Assembly (NCBI GenBank): GCA_902599605.1
Contig: CACKFV010000007.1
Coordinates: forward strand, 1 to 57,649
Direction of reading: 5' to 3'
Length of the DNA stretch: 57,649 nucleotides
From: an uncultured Pelagibacteraceae bacterium
GTDB lineage: Bacteria > Pseudomonadota > Alphaproteobacteria > Pelagibacterales > Pelagibacteraceae
Below, in pieces: positions 18,850-28,206 of the stretch. The position numbers were made by a program, and so were the translations under genes. The notes beneath the pieces were generated by a model. It made no database searches. It was not told the origin of the DNA and saw only the letters and a program-made list of their open reading frames with translations. Position 1 is the stretch's first letter, and each line of letters begins with the position of its first letter.

Positions 18850-19638
18850 ATGATAGGTTTGTTGTTTGGGGATACGGATTTTCCAAAATTAATTTTAGAA
18901 AAAATAAAAAAAAGGAAAAAAAAATATTTGATTTTAGATTTATCAAAAAAAAATGTATTTAGAGGGGACACAAAATCACATAGAATTAGTATAGGACAGT
19001 TCGGCTCAATTTTAAAATTATTAAAAGAAAAGAAATGTAATAAAGTAATATTTGCAGGTAAAATAGATAAACCAAATCTATCGAAATTAAAGTTTGATAT
19101 GACAGGAATTTATTATCTTCCTAGAATTGTAAAAGCTTATAAAAATGGAGATGCTGCAATTTTAAAAGAATTAATAAATATCTTAGCTTCAGAAAAAATT
19201 AAGGTTGTAAAATCAACTTTCTTTACTCCAGAGCTATCATTAAAAAAAGGCAATTACACTAAAACTAAACTTACAAAAGATGATTTTATTGATATTAAAA
19301 AAGGTGAAAATATCCTTAAAAAAACCAATGCTTTCGATCATATTCAAGCAGTTATTGTAAGAAATAATTTAATTTTTAAAGAAAGTTCGAAGGGTACAAA
19401 AAATTTGATCAAGAAGATAAATAAAAAAAAAGTGAAATCAGGTGTATTGATTAAATATCCAAAGAAAAAACAAGATCTAAGAGTCGATTTACCCACAATA
19501 GGTTTTGATACTTTAAAGGATTGTAAAAAAGCAGGTCTTAAAGGAATAGTACTTAAAAACAAACAAAATATTTTTTTAGAAAAAAACAAATGCATTAATT
19601 TTGCCGTCAAAAATAAGATATTTATATTAGTAAAATGA
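18850..19638 (+). CDS. lpxI: UDP-2,3-diacylglucosamine diphosphatase LpxI
   Basis: Hydrolyses UDP-2,3-diacylglucosamine to lipid X and UMP. This is the alphaproteobacterial alternative to LpxH (formerly DUF1009). The 262 residues show the N-terminal domain with GQFGSILKLLKEKKCNKVIFAGKI-like sequence, and a C-terminal domain containing DLPTIGFDTLKDCKKAGLKGI. Position between lpxA and lpxB strongly supports the role. The stop overlaps lpxB as ATGA. Confidence 0.92.
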   Translation: MIGLLFGDTDFPKLILEKIKKRKKKYLILDLSKKNVFRGDTKSHRISIGQFGSILKLLKEKKCNKVIFAGKIDKPNLSKLKFDMTGIYYLPRIVKAYKNGDAAILKELINILASEKIKVVKSTFFTPELSLKKGNYTKTKLTKDDFIDIKKGENILKKTNAFDHIQAVIVRNNLIFKESSKGTKNLIKKINKKKVKSGVLIKYPKKKQDLRVDLPTIGFDTLKDCKKAGLKGIVLKNKQNIFLEKNKCINFAVKNKIFILVK

Positions 19639-20765
19639 AAAAAATCTTTATTTTAACAGGAGAAGCTTCAGGAGATAAATTAGCATCAACAGTAATTGAA
19701 AAAATTAAAAAAAGAAATAATGATATTAAATTTTTGTCAGTTGGTGGATCAAATCTAGCAAGTTTGGGTATAAGTTCAATTTTCAATATTGAACAAATTA
19801 CTTATATGGGTTTTACGAGTGTTTTATTAAATATTTTTAAAATAAAAAAAAAAATTGATTTCACTGTAAAAGAAATTGTTAAGTTTGAACCTGATATTTT
19901 ATTTAGTGTAGATAGTCCTGATTTTACTCTTCGTGTTGCTGAAAGAGTAAAAAAAATAAATCCTAATATTAAAACTATTCATTATGTTGCACCTCAAGTA
20001 TGGATTTGGAGAGAGAAAAGAGTAAAAAAATTCAAAAATTTTATTGATCACTTTTTATTATTATTTGATTTTGAAAGAAAATATTTTGATAAAGAAAATA
20101 TCCCAAATACGTTTGTTGGACATCCTTTATTAGAAAAAAATAAATCTAAGGTTGATATATCTCATATTTCTAGAGGAAAAAAAATAATTTCTATATTCCC
20201 AGGGAGCAGAGTGTCAGAGCTTAAAGTTCTTTTACCTATTCTAATTGAATTCATAAAGTTGATGAACAAGAAATATAAAGATTTTGTTTTTATATTTCAT
20301 TCAACATTAGAAAATATTAATTTTATTACTGAAAAATTGGAAAAGTCAAATTTAGATAATTGTGATATTATAGTAGATAAAGATATTAAGTCTGAGGTAC
20401 TACTAAATTCAATTTTTGCTGTATCAAAATCAGGCACTGTCTCTTTGGAAATTTGTAATGCAAAAGTACCTTCAATAATTATTTATAAGATAAATTACGT
20501 TAATTACCTAATAATGAAGTCTCTCGTAAAAGTTAAGTTTGCTAATATTATAAATATAATTAATAAAAAAGAAGTTATTCCAGAACTCTTGCAAAATGAG
20601 TGTAATGCTAAGGAAATTTATAGATCAACTGTATACTTCTTAAAAAATCCAAAATTTGCAAAAAATCAAGTTGAGGAATGTTCAAAAACGCTTAATCAAA
20701 TAAGACCAGCAAGCTCCTCAAGTGAAGAGGCCGCAAAGGTCTTAAACAAATATCTTATTTCCTAA
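19635..20765 (+). CDS. lpxB: Lipid-A-disaccharide synthase
   Basis: GT19 glycosyltransferase that joins lipid X and UDP-diacylglucosamine. It begins KKIFILTGEASGDKLAS, carries DSPDFTLRVAERVKK, the typical HYVAPQVWIWREKRVKK, and FVGHPLLE. The 376 residues are usual. Its last 24 bases overlap the end of the convergent gltX gene; no terminator hairpin was seen there. Confidence 0.95.
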   Translation: MKKIFILTGEASGDKLASTVIEKIKKRNNDIKFLSVGGSNLASLGISSIFNIEQITYMGFTSVLLNIFKIKKKIDFTVKEIVKFEPDILFSVDSPDFTLRVAERVKKINPNIKTIHYVAPQVWIWREKRVKKFKNFIDHFLLLFDFERKYFDKENIPNTFVGHPLLEKNKSKVDISHISRGKKIISIFPGSRVSELKVLLPILIEFIKLMNKKYKDFVFIFHSTLENINFITEKLEKSNLDNCDIIVDKDIKSEVLLNSIFAVSKSGTVSLEICNAKVPSIIIYKINYVNYLIMKSLVKVKFANIINIINKKEVIPELLQNECNAKEIYRSTVYFLKNPKFAKNQVEECSKTLNQIRPASSSSEEAAKVLNKYLIS

Positions 20766-22142
20766 TCTTTTGATCACTTCATCCTTCCCTAAAGAGACAA
20801 TTATATCATATATACCTGGTCCAAACTTCGACCCTGTTAACGCAATTCTTAATGGCTGACCAACACCTTTAAAATTTGTGTTATTAGTCATGATCAATTC
20901 ATTTATCAATGGTTCTAAACTCTCTCGATTAAATTTCGATATACTTTTTATTCTATTGGAAAATTCAGCTATAATTTTTTTTGATGTACCATCTATCAAT
21001 TTTAAATCTTCAATATTAAAATTAACTTTGTTAGAAATTAAGTATTTCGAATTATTAAAAATATCCTCTAATGTTTTCGCTTTATTTTTAAGAAATACAA
21101 GAGATTTTTTTATTTGATGTTCCTTTTCAGAAGGTATTTTTTCTTTATTATTTTCACAAAAATCTTTTAATTGATCAAATAAATTATCCTCTTTCATATT
21201 CTTAATATAATATTCATTCATAGATAAAATACGGTTTAAATCTAATTTAGAAGGTGATTTTCCAATACCTTCTAAATTAAAGTATTTGATACTTTCTTCC
21301 AAATTAAAAATCTCTTTATCTTTAAAAGACCATCCCAATCTTAATAAATAATTTCTTAAAGCTTCTGGCATTATTCCAATTTTTGAATAATCATCTAACG
21401 TCGAGTCTTTGTCTCTTTTTGATAACTTTTTACCTTCTTTTGTATGAATTAAAGGTATATGGGCAAATACAGGGAGATCCCAATTCATAGCATCATATAT
21501 TTGCATTTGCTTAAAAGTATTTATTTTATGATCATCTCCTCTAATGATATGTGTTACATTCATATCATGGTCATCCACAGTAACTGATAAATTATATGTT
21601 GGGGTTCCATCATTTCTCAAAATTACAAAATCTTCAATTGTATTATTATCTATTTCAATATCTCCTTGGACTAAATCTTTTAATTTGGATTTACCATCTA
21701 TCTTACTTTTAAATCTTATTACTGGTTTAATATTTTTTGGAGCCTCACTTTCGTTTTTATCTCTCCATTTTCTGTCATAAATATATGGAATCTTTTTTTG
21801 TTTAGCTCTTTTCTTTTGTTCTTCAATTTCATCATTTGAACAATAACATTTATAAGCATTCCCTTTTTTTAATAGTTCCTCTGCAATTTTAACATGACTA
21901 CTAATTTTAGTAGATTGGATATACTCATCGCTATCATAGTTTATACCAATCCATTTCAAAGATTGAATAATTTGATCTTGAAATTCTTTTTTTGATCTTT
22001 CTTTATCTGTGTCCTCTATTCTTAAAAGAAAGTTTCCACCTTTATTTTTTGCAAATAACCAATTAAATAATGCAGTTCTAACCCCACCTATATGAAGGGG
22101 TCCTGTTGGAGATGGAGCAAATCTTGTTGCTACTTTTGACAT
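20742..22142 (-). CDS. gltX: Glutamyl-tRNA synthetase
   Basis: Class I synthetase charging tRNA-Glu (and possibly tRNA-Gln, as in many alphaproteobacteria that use GatCAB; inference). The HIGH signature is PSPTGPLHIGG near the N-terminus, and the KMSKS equivalent is KKLSKRD. A C-terminal helical anticodon-binding region follows. ATG at 22142 gives MSKVATRFAPS, the family start; an upstream in-frame TTG at 22148 is less likely. 466 residues. It follows lexA by 22 bases and is probably cotranscribed with it. Confidence 0.95.
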   Translation of the reverse strand: MSKVATRFAPSPTGPLHIGGVRTALFNWLFAKNKGGNFLLRIEDTDKERSKKEFQDQIIQSLKWIGINYDSDEYIQSTKISSHVKIAEELLKKGNAYKCYCSNDEIEEQKKRAKQKKIPYIYDRKWRDKNESEAPKNIKPVIRFKSKIDGKSKLKDLVQGDIEIDNNTIEDFVILRNDGTPTYNLSVTVDDHDMNVTHIIRGDDHKINTFKQMQIYDAMNWDLPVFAHIPLIHTKEGKKLSKRDKDSTLDDYSKIGIMPEALRNYLLRLGWSFKDKEIFNLEESIKYFNLEGIGKSPSKLDLNRILSMNEYYIKNMKEDNLFDQLKDFCENNKEKIPSEKEHQIKKSLVFLKNKAKTLEDIFNNSKYLISNKVNFNIEDLKLIDGTSKKIIAEFSNRIKSISKFNRESLEPLINELIMTNNTNFKGVGQPLRIALTGSKFGPGIYDIIVSLGKDEVIKRLGNKIFV

Positions 22143-22164
22143 TAACAATGTTTAGACTATTTTT

Positions 22165-22836
22165 TTAGAAGTTTCTATATAAAGATACCAGAACACCTTG
22201 AACTTTTACTCTATCAGGACCAAAAATTTTAGTTTCGTAATTTCTATTTGCACTCTCAAGCGCTATAGTTTTACCTTTTCTTCTAATTCTTTTTAGCATT
22301 GCCTCATGATCATCAATTAAAGCAACTACAATTTTTCCATTTTCAGCAGTATCTGCTTTTTTTACTATAACAGTATCACCATTATTTATTCCAGCTTCTA
22401 TCATAGAGTCACCCTGAACTTTAAGACCAAAAAATTCTCCATTTTTCTCAATATTTGCTGGAAGGGGAATTCTACTTACCTCATTTTGAATAGCTTCAAC
22501 TGGTGTACCAGCTGCAATCTTTCCTAATACTGGAATTTCGTTTTCATTTTCTGACGTTTCATCAAGTCCCCCCTTTATTACACTTGGTGAAAATGAATTA
22601 TAAATATCATTTGCTGAAGCTGTCTCTGGTAGTTTTACAACCTCTAATGCTCTTGCTTTATGAGCTAACCTTTTAATAAAACCTCTTTCCTCTAATGCAC
22701 TTATTAATCTATGTATTCCTGACTTAGATTTTAGATTCAAAGAACTTTTCATTTCTTCATAAGATGGAGAAACACCACTGCTTCTCAGCTTCTTATTGAT
22801 GAACATTAATAAGTTTTTTTGTTTTTTAGTTAGCAT
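22165..22836 (-). CDS. lexA: LexA repressor
   Basis: Self-cleaving repressor of the SOS regulon. The N-terminal winged helix-turn-helix ([16 protein letters not shown] to about residue 65) is followed by a linker and the S24 peptidase domain. The cleavage site is Ala-Gly in [10 protein letters not shown], the nucleophile is Ser in GDSMIEAG and the general base is Lys in [12 protein letters not shown] 22836 gives MLTKKQKNL (223 residues); an ATG at 22854 would add six residues and reach towards the operator. The SOS box at 22859-22873 indicates autoregulation. Confidence 0.95.
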   Translation of the reverse strand: MLTKKQKNLLMFINKKLRSSGVSPSYEEMKSSLNLKSKSGIHRLISALEERGFIKRLAHKARALEVVKLPETASANDIYNSFSPSVIKGGLDETSENENEIPVLGKIAAGTPVEAIQNEVSRIPLPANIEKNGEFFGLKVQGDSMIEAGINNGDTVIVKKADTAENGKIVVALIDDHEAMLKRIRRKGKTIALESANRNYETKIFGPDRVKVQGVLVSLYRNF

Positions 22837-22858
22837 AGAACAAATTACGTACATCTAT

Positions 22859-22873
22859 GTTCTACAAAAGTTC
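22859..22873. promoter_or_regulatory. LexA (SOS) box upstream of lexA
   Basis: Exact GTTC-N7-GTTC direct repeat: GTTC at 22859-22862, spacer TACAAAA, GTTC at 22870-22873. This is the LexA operator form established for alphaproteobacteria, different from the E. coli palindrome. It sits 22 bases before the chosen lexA start, in the 87-base gap between trpC and lexA, so LexA probably represses its own transcription. Confidence 0.88.
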
Positions 22874-22923
22874 TTATCAATTAACAATAGAAAAAAATAG
22901 AGGAAATTAGGTGTTTTTAAACG

Positions 22924-23715
22924 CTACAATACTGAAAAAATAGAATTATTGTCCAAATCTTTTAATAGTGATTCACCAATTAGAAAAGTTTTGATGGAGG
23001 TTTTGTTTGAGATTTCTAATAGTTCGTCTTTTGTTTTTATCCCACTTTCAGAAATTAAGGGTCCAGGATGAGCGACTAAAACGTTATGAATATCGTAAGT
23101 TGTATTTATTTCAGTCTTTAGAGTTTTAAGATTTCTATTATTTATTCCAATCAATGAATTTTTGAATTTTAATGCTCGCTTGGCTTCTTCAACGGTATGA
23201 ACCTCAACAATAATTGACATATTTAATCTAAGCGCCTCTTCATACAATTCATTTGCCACCTTATCAGTAATCCCAGCTAAAATAATTAATATTGCATCCG
23301 CCCCATAACTTTTGGCTAAAGATACTTGAAATTTATCGATAAAAAAATCTTTACAAAGAATTGGTAATTTTATTTTCTGCTTAATTTTGCTTATATGAAT
23401 TAAGTTTCCATAAAAAAATTCCTCCTCAGTTAAAACAGATAAGCATGTCGCTTTATTATTATTATATGTAGAGGCAATTTCTACAGGGTCATAATCTTTG
23501 ATTATTATACCCGCTGACGGACTTGCTTTTTTGATTTCAGCAATAATAGAAAATTTATTATTTTTGACATTGTTCTCAATTTTTTCTTTAAAATTTACAA
23601 AAGTATTATTTTTTTTGATTAAATCATTTAAGGATTTTGATGAAATAGTTTTTTTGAGTTTTTCCACTTTTTCAGTTTTTTTTGTAATTATTTTTTCGAG
23701 AATGTTATCAGACAT
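22924..23715 (-). CDS. trpC: Indole-3-glycerol phosphate synthase
   Basis: Fourth step of tryptophan synthesis; a TIM barrel of 263 residues. Seen: IIAEIKKASPSAG with the catalytic Lys, LSVLTEEEFFYG, LPILCKDFFID, GINNRNLKTL and SESGI near the C-terminus. It overlaps trpD by 8 bases. It is the last trp gene here: trpF, trpB and trpA are not in the window and are usually separate in this group. Confidence 0.96.
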   Translation of the reverse strand: MSDNILEKIITKKTEKVEKLKKTISSKSLNDLIKKNNTFVNFKEKIENNVKNNKFSIIAEIKKASPSAGIIIKDYDPVEIASTYNNNKATCLSVLTEEEFFYGNLIHISKIKQKIKLPILCKDFFIDKFQVSLAKSYGADAILIILAGITDKVANELYEEALRLNMSIIVEVHTVEEAKRALKFKNSLIGINNRNLKTLKTEINTTYDIHNVLVAHPGPLISESGIKTKDELLEISNKTSIKTFLIGESLLKDLDNNSIFSVL

Positions 23716-24700
23716 TTTGTATTTTTAATATGTATTTATAAGGAGCTCCACTTTTAATGAAACCTCTTGTGTAATTATAAGCTAATTCAAAATTTTCATA
23801 TTTTTCAGATACAATTAATCCTGCGGCAGCATTCAAGCATACTGCTTTTGAAAAATCGTTATCCTCTCCCTTAAAAATATCTAACATCTTTTCAGCATTA
23901 AACTTAGCATCTTGTCCTACAAGATTTTCAAATTTATCAGAGTTTATTTTTAATTTTTTTGGGTCTATTGTAATTTCAGTAATTTCATTATCTTTTAATT
24001 GCATCACGTTAGTTTTTGCATATGGTGATATCTCATCTAACCCATCATCACTGTTTACAATCCATGCAAACTTAATATCTAAACTTTTTAATGCGTTTGC
24101 AAAAATCTTTAAAAGTTTTTTATCGAATACACCAATAACTTGTTTTTTCACTAATGCAGGGCTGCTTAGTGGTCCAATCATATTGAAAATTGTTCTTTTC
24201 CCAATCTTTTTTCTAGTTGGTCCAACAAATTTCATCGCACTGTGATAGTTCGGTGCAAACATGAAACCAAAATTGTTTTTATCAATTTGTTGTTTAATTT
24301 CATTTGGCTCTAAATTAATATTTATATTAAGAGCCTCCAATACATCACCTGATCCACATTTTGATGAAACAGCTTTGTTACCGTGTTTTGCTACTTTAAT
24401 ATCCATACTAGCCAATAATAAAGCTGATGCGGTAGATATATTTAAAGTGTTCATTCCGTCTCCACCCGTACCACATGTATCAATACAATTATCTACATTT
24501 ACCCGCTTTGATTTCTCTCTCAAAATATAAACACCCCCAGCTATTTCATCTGAGGACTCGCCCTTTTCTGATAGTAGAGTTAAAAAATCAAATATCTCTT
24601 GTTCATTAGCTTTTCCTTCCATTAATATTTTAAAAGCTTCTTTACTTTCTGAAAAAGTTAAATTTTGTTTTGCTCCTATTTTGTCTATGAATTGTTTCAT
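23708..24700 (-). CDS. trpD: Anthranilate phosphoribosyltransferase
   Basis: Second dedicated step of tryptophan synthesis, joining anthranilate and PRPP. The 330 residues show DTCGTGGDGMNTLNIST (PRPP-binding glycine-rich loop), KHGNKAVSSKCGSGDVLEAL and GPTRKKIGKRTIFNMIGPL. It is coupled to trpG (ATGA) and trpC (8-base overlap). Confidence 0.96.
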   Translation of the reverse strand: MKQFIDKIGAKQNLTFSESKEAFKILMEGKANEQEIFDFLTLLSEKGESSDEIAGGVYILREKSKRVNVDNCIDTCGTGGDGMNTLNISTASALLLASMDIKVAKHGNKAVSSKCGSGDVLEALNININLEPNEIKQQIDKNNFGFMFAPNYHSAMKFVGPTRKKIGKRTIFNMIGPLSSPALVKKQVIGVFDKKLLKIFANALKSLDIKFAWIVNSDDGLDEISPYAKTNVMQLKDNEITEITIDPKKLKINSDKFENLVGQDAKFNAEKMLDIFKGEDNDFSKAVCLNAAAGLIVSEKYENFELAYNYTRGFIKSGAPYKYILKIQNV

Positions 24701-25272
24701 TTGTTTTTAAATCTAATAAAGTTTTTTAAAATTTTTATTCCAAGTTTTGTTTTAATACTTTCAGGATGGAATTGCACCCCATGTACATTATGTTTTTTAT
24801 GTTTAACTCCCATTATTAAACCGTCCTTTGTTTCTGCGGTGATTTCGAGGTCTTTTGACAGTGTTTTTTTGTCAATTATTAAACTGTGATATCTAGTTGC
24901 TTCAAAGTTTTTAGGTAAATTTTTCAGTATTCCAGTTTTTTTAGATATTATTCTACTTGTTTTTCCGTGCATCAATTTTTTTGCTTGAATTATTTTAGAT
25001 CCAAAAACTTGACCTATTATTTGATGTCCGAGGCAAACTCCAAGAATAGGTATTTTGTTATGAATATCTCTTACAATTTTCAAACAATTTCCAGATTGAT
25101 TTGGGTTCCCTGGTCCTGGAGAAATAACAATTCTATCAAATCTTTTTTTGATAATTTCTGAGGAATTTATTTTATCATTTCTGTAAACCTCTACTTTAGT
25201 TTTTAGAGAAGACAGGTAGTGATACAAATTATATGTAAAACTATCGTAGTTATCAATTAGAAGTATTTTCAT
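24697..25272 (-). CDS. trpG: Anthranilate synthase glutamine amidotransferase subunit
   Basis: Class I glutamine amidotransferase, 191 residues. It supplies ammonia to TrpE and may also serve aminodeoxychorismate synthase (inference from family members). Seen: LLIDNYDSFTYNL, ISPGPGNP, the nucleophile Cys in GVCLGHQIIG, and the His-Glu pair in GVQFHPES. It overlaps trpE and trpD by 4 bases each (ATGA). Confidence 0.95.
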   Translation of the reverse strand: MKILLIDNYDSFTYNLYHYLSSLKTKVEVYRNDKINSSEIIKKRFDRIVISPGPGNPNQSGNCLKIVRDIHNKIPILGVCLGHQIIGQVFGSKIIQAKKLMHGKTSRIISKKTGILKNLPKNFEATRYHSLIIDKKTLSKDLEITAETKDGLIMGVKHKKHNVHGVQFHPESIKTKLGIKILKNFIRFKNK

Positions 25273-26726
25273 TTCTCTAGAGACTTTATTAAAGCTTTTG
25301 CCTTATTAATTGTTTCATTATATTCATTTATTGGCTTGCTATCCGCAACAATTCCAGCGCCTGCCTGAACATAAAATTTGTTTTTTTTTGTTATTGCTGT
25401 TCTTAGAGCTATACAAGTATCGAAATCTCCGTTTGCAGAAAAGTAACCAATCCCTCCTGCGTAAATTTTTCTACTATTTTTTTCAAGTTCATCAATTATT
25501 TCCATCGCTCTTATTTTAGGTGCTCCTGAAACTGTGCCTGCTGGAAACCCAGCCATTAAAGCCTCAAATTTTGAGAATTTTTTATCATAGATACCTGTTA
25601 CATTAGATACGATATGCATAACGTGTGAATATTTTTCAATTTTAAATTTTTCAGTAACTTTTACAGTATTTATCTTTGAGACTTTTCCGGCGTCATTTCT
25701 ACCTAAGTCGAGAAGCATAAGATGTTCGGATAATTCTTTTTTATCATTGATTAGATCTTTTTTTAATAAATTATCCTCTTTATTATTTCTTCCTCTAGGT
25801 CTTGTTCCTGCAATTGGTCTTACAGTAATTACATTATTTCTTAATCTAACCAATATTTCTGGACTTGCTCCAATAATTTGAAAGTCATTAAAATTAAAGA
25901 AAAACATAAACGGTGAAGGATTAGTAATTCTTAATTTCTTATAAATTTCAATTGGTTTTTTTGTAAGTTTTGACTCAAATCTTTGGCTTAGAACAACCTG
26001 GAATATGTCACCTTTTTTAATATATTGTTTGGCTTTGTTTACAATTTGGAAAAACCTTTTTTTAGAAATGTTTGATTTTACGCTAAACTTTTTATTTGAT
26101 TTATCCTTTTGAAATTTAGAAACTTTTGAACCTATCAATAGACTATTGATTTCATCTTGTATTTCAAAATACTTTTTTTTTAAGTTATTAATTTTAATAT
26201 CAGAAAAAATATTTTTGACGAAAAAAATTTCCTTTTTAACATTGTCATGTATTATTAGAGTAGTAGGTCTAATCAATCTAATATCCGGTAGTTTAAGATC
26301 GTTCTTACAAGAATTTTTAATTTTTTCTATATATCTAATCGCATCATAAGAAAAGTATCCAGCAATCATACTACACATAGGCGGTAATGAAGATGGGATA
26401 TTAAATTTAAAATCATCTATTATTTTACTTAATATAATCTTTGGATCACCTTTAACTATTTTTTTCTTTCCAGATATAATTGAAGAAACTCTCTTTTGGT
26501 TAAACTCCCATATTTTATCTGGTTCTTTGCCAAAAATTGTGTATCTACCTTTTATTTTACCTTTTTCTACAGACTCAAAAATAAAACTGTTCTTATCTAC
26601 TAGAAAGTTATTAATCAAATTTTCAATCTCAAAAGAACTTTTGGATTTAATTTTATAGTATAAAACTTGATTTTTTTTTTGGTTATGTTTTTTTTTAAAT
26701 TCTTTTAGACTTACATTCAATTTCAT
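25269..26726 (-). CDS. trpE: Anthranilate synthase component I
   Basis: Converts chorismate to anthranilate. The 485 residues show the feedback-inhibition region as FIFESVEKG (equivalent to the LLES motif) and the catalytic core FQVVLSQRF, PIAGTRPRG, ELSEHLMLLDLGRND, FPAGTVSGAPKIRAMEII and YAGGIGYFS. No leader peptide or attenuator is possible directly upstream because the start overlaps the ppiD stop by 4 bases; transcription must come through ppiD or from within it. Confidence 0.96.
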   Translation of the reverse strand: MKLNVSLKEFKKKHNQKKNQVLYYKIKSKSSFEIENLINNFLVDKNSFIFESVEKGKIKGRYTIFGKEPDKIWEFNQKRVSSIISGKKKIVKGDPKIILSKIIDDFKFNIPSSLPPMCSMIAGYFSYDAIRYIEKIKNSCKNDLKLPDIRLIRPTTLIIHDNVKKEIFFVKNIFSDIKINNLKKKYFEIQDEINSLLIGSKVSKFQKDKSNKKFSVKSNISKKRFFQIVNKAKQYIKKGDIFQVVLSQRFESKLTKKPIEIYKKLRITNPSPFMFFFNFNDFQIIGASPEILVRLRNNVITVRPIAGTRPRGRNNKEDNLLKKDLINDKKELSEHLMLLDLGRNDAGKVSKINTVKVTEKFKIEKYSHVMHIVSNVTGIYDKKFSKFEALMAGFPAGTVSGAPKIRAMEIIDELEKNSRKIYAGGIGYFSANGDFDTCIALRTAITKKNKFYVQAGAGIVADSKPINEYNETINKAKALIKSLEK

Positions 26727-28150
26727 TTAAAATAGTTTCTTAATCTTTCGATTGTCCTTGAATAAATTTTTACATTATATTTTTTATTTAAGTATAAATC
26801 ATAAGTAGAAAAAACATCACTCTTTAATTTTTCATGGATTTTATTGTAATAAGTATCAAAATCTTTTTTTTTATTATCAATATTTTGTATTTTAATCTTA
26901 TTTATTTTGGCTAAGTATATTTTACCTTTTTCATCAGAGGCTAATAGGAAACTTTTTTCGGGTAGTGAATAAATATACTCAGTTGAATTGATTTCAAAAA
27001 AATTATTATCCTTATTGGAGTTTAGCTGAATATTTTTAAATAAGGATTTATCACTACTAATATTTTCAAAATCAGCATCTGAAAATTTATTGGCACTTAT
27101 TTTATCAAAAATTTTTTTATTATAATCGAATTTTTCTTTCTCAACCAGAGATGTTAAAATAAAGTTTTTAAAATTTTTATCTGTTATTTCTGGAATTTTA
27201 TTTTCAATATTCTTGATTTGGAATAGAAGAAGATAGTCATTTTTATCTATAATCTGAATACTATTATCAAATCTATTGTCATAGACCTCTTTAAAAGGAT
27301 CGTCATTATTAACAAGTGTATAATTTATTTTTTTTTCAACATTTATATTTTCATAATTATTCAAAAGATTTTTAAGATCTGAAAAATTGGAGATATTATT
27401 TTCAATTTTATCTACTTCTGAGAAAAATGTTTCACTATATTCATTTGCACCAATTAAATCTTTAGGTGTTATTTTCACATAATCAAAATCTATGAAATCT
27501 CGCTGTAAACTAACTCTATTATTTTCAATATAATTTGCGATTTCTGAATCAGAAAATTGACTCTTTTTTTTGTAAAAATTATCAAGGTTAATAAATCTTA
27601 AATTAATTTTACTATTTTCATACTTATAATATTTTTTCACGATAAATTCTGGAGTGTTGATACCTCCATTTAAGAGGAAAAAAAGTTTTTTTTCTAATTC
27701 TCTATTTTTTAATCTTTTTTCAAAATCTGAGGGGTTAATATTATTTTCAATTAGAAACTTTTCATATTTAATTCTATCAAATTTGGATTTTTCATCTAAA
27801 AAATTTTTATTTTTCTTGATAATTCTTACTAATTGTTCATCTGAAATTGATATACCATAATAATCTATTTCTAATTCAATAAATTTTTTAGCAAGTAAAT
27901 CACTTAATATTTCTTCTAAAATATTTTGATTTAAATTATTTCTTATCACCTCAGGACTTATACCCAAAGAACTTATATGATTAGTAAAATTTTTAGTTGA
28001 AATGTTATAATTGTCAATTTTAGCAATGTTATTTGTGTCCTTATTTTGAAAAACACTACCCATCCCAAAGAATACAAAAGGCAAGGCAACAATAAATACC
28101 ACAACTGCCCCAAGTTTACTTTTCGAGAAATTCTTAAACTTATTTAACAT
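26723..28150 (-). CDS. PpiD-like periplasmic chaperone (SurA-N domain), without a clear PPIase domain
   Basis: Membrane-anchored periplasmic folding factor. An N-terminal anchor (about residues 12-32, with AVVVFIVALPFVFFGMGSVF) is characteristic of PpiD. A SurA_N-like helical region follows (about residues 40-170, VIRNNLNQNILEEILSDLLA). The remaining 300 residues are Asn/Lys/Asp-rich and show no parvulin motif that I recognise. At 475 residues it is well below the roughly 620 of PpiD in relatives. It heads the trp cluster, as ppiD does in many alphaproteobacteria. The general call is fairly sure; loss of isomerase activity is inference. Confidence 0.78.
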   Translation of the reverse strand: MLNKFKNFSKSKLGAVVVFIVALPFVFFGMGSVFQNKDTNNIAKIDNYNISTKNFTNHISSLGISPEVIRNNLNQNILEEILSDLLAKKFIELEIDYYGISISDEQLVRIIKKNKNFLDEKSKFDRIKYEKFLIENNINPSDFEKRLKNRELEKKLFFLLNGGINTPEFIVKKYYKYENSKINLRFINLDNFYKKKSQFSDSEIANYIENNRVSLQRDFIDFDYVKITPKDLIGANEYSETFFSEVDKIENNISNFSDLKNLLNNYENINVEKKINYTLVNNDDPFKEVYDNRFDNSIQIIDKNDYLLLFQIKNIENKIPEITDKNFKNFILTSLVEKEKFDYNKKIFDKISANKFSDADFENISSDKSLFKNIQLNSNKDNNFFEINSTEYIYSLPEKSFLLASDEKGKIYLAKINKIKIQNIDNKKKDFDTYYNKIHEKLKSDVFSTYDLYLNKKYNVKIYSRTIERLRNYFK

Positions 28151-28206
28151 TATATATGATTATTTATTGATCTATAAAAACAAATCTATAGATTAAAAAG
28201 GGAACT
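28151..28206. promoter_or_regulatory. Divergent promoter region between ppiD-trp and tpiA operons
   Basis: A 56-base AT-rich gap that must hold promoters for both operons. It contains an inverted repeat ATCTATA (28170-28176) / TATAGAT (28187-28193) with a 10-base spacer. An AAGGGA ribosome binding site for tpiA ends just before its ATG at 28207. No recognised operator was identified. Confidence 0.45.

Noticed and set aside
24700-26726. Trp attenuator or leader peptide before trpE
   Set aside because: trpE overlaps the upstream ppiD gene by 4 bases and no Trp-rich leader with alternative hairpins is present.
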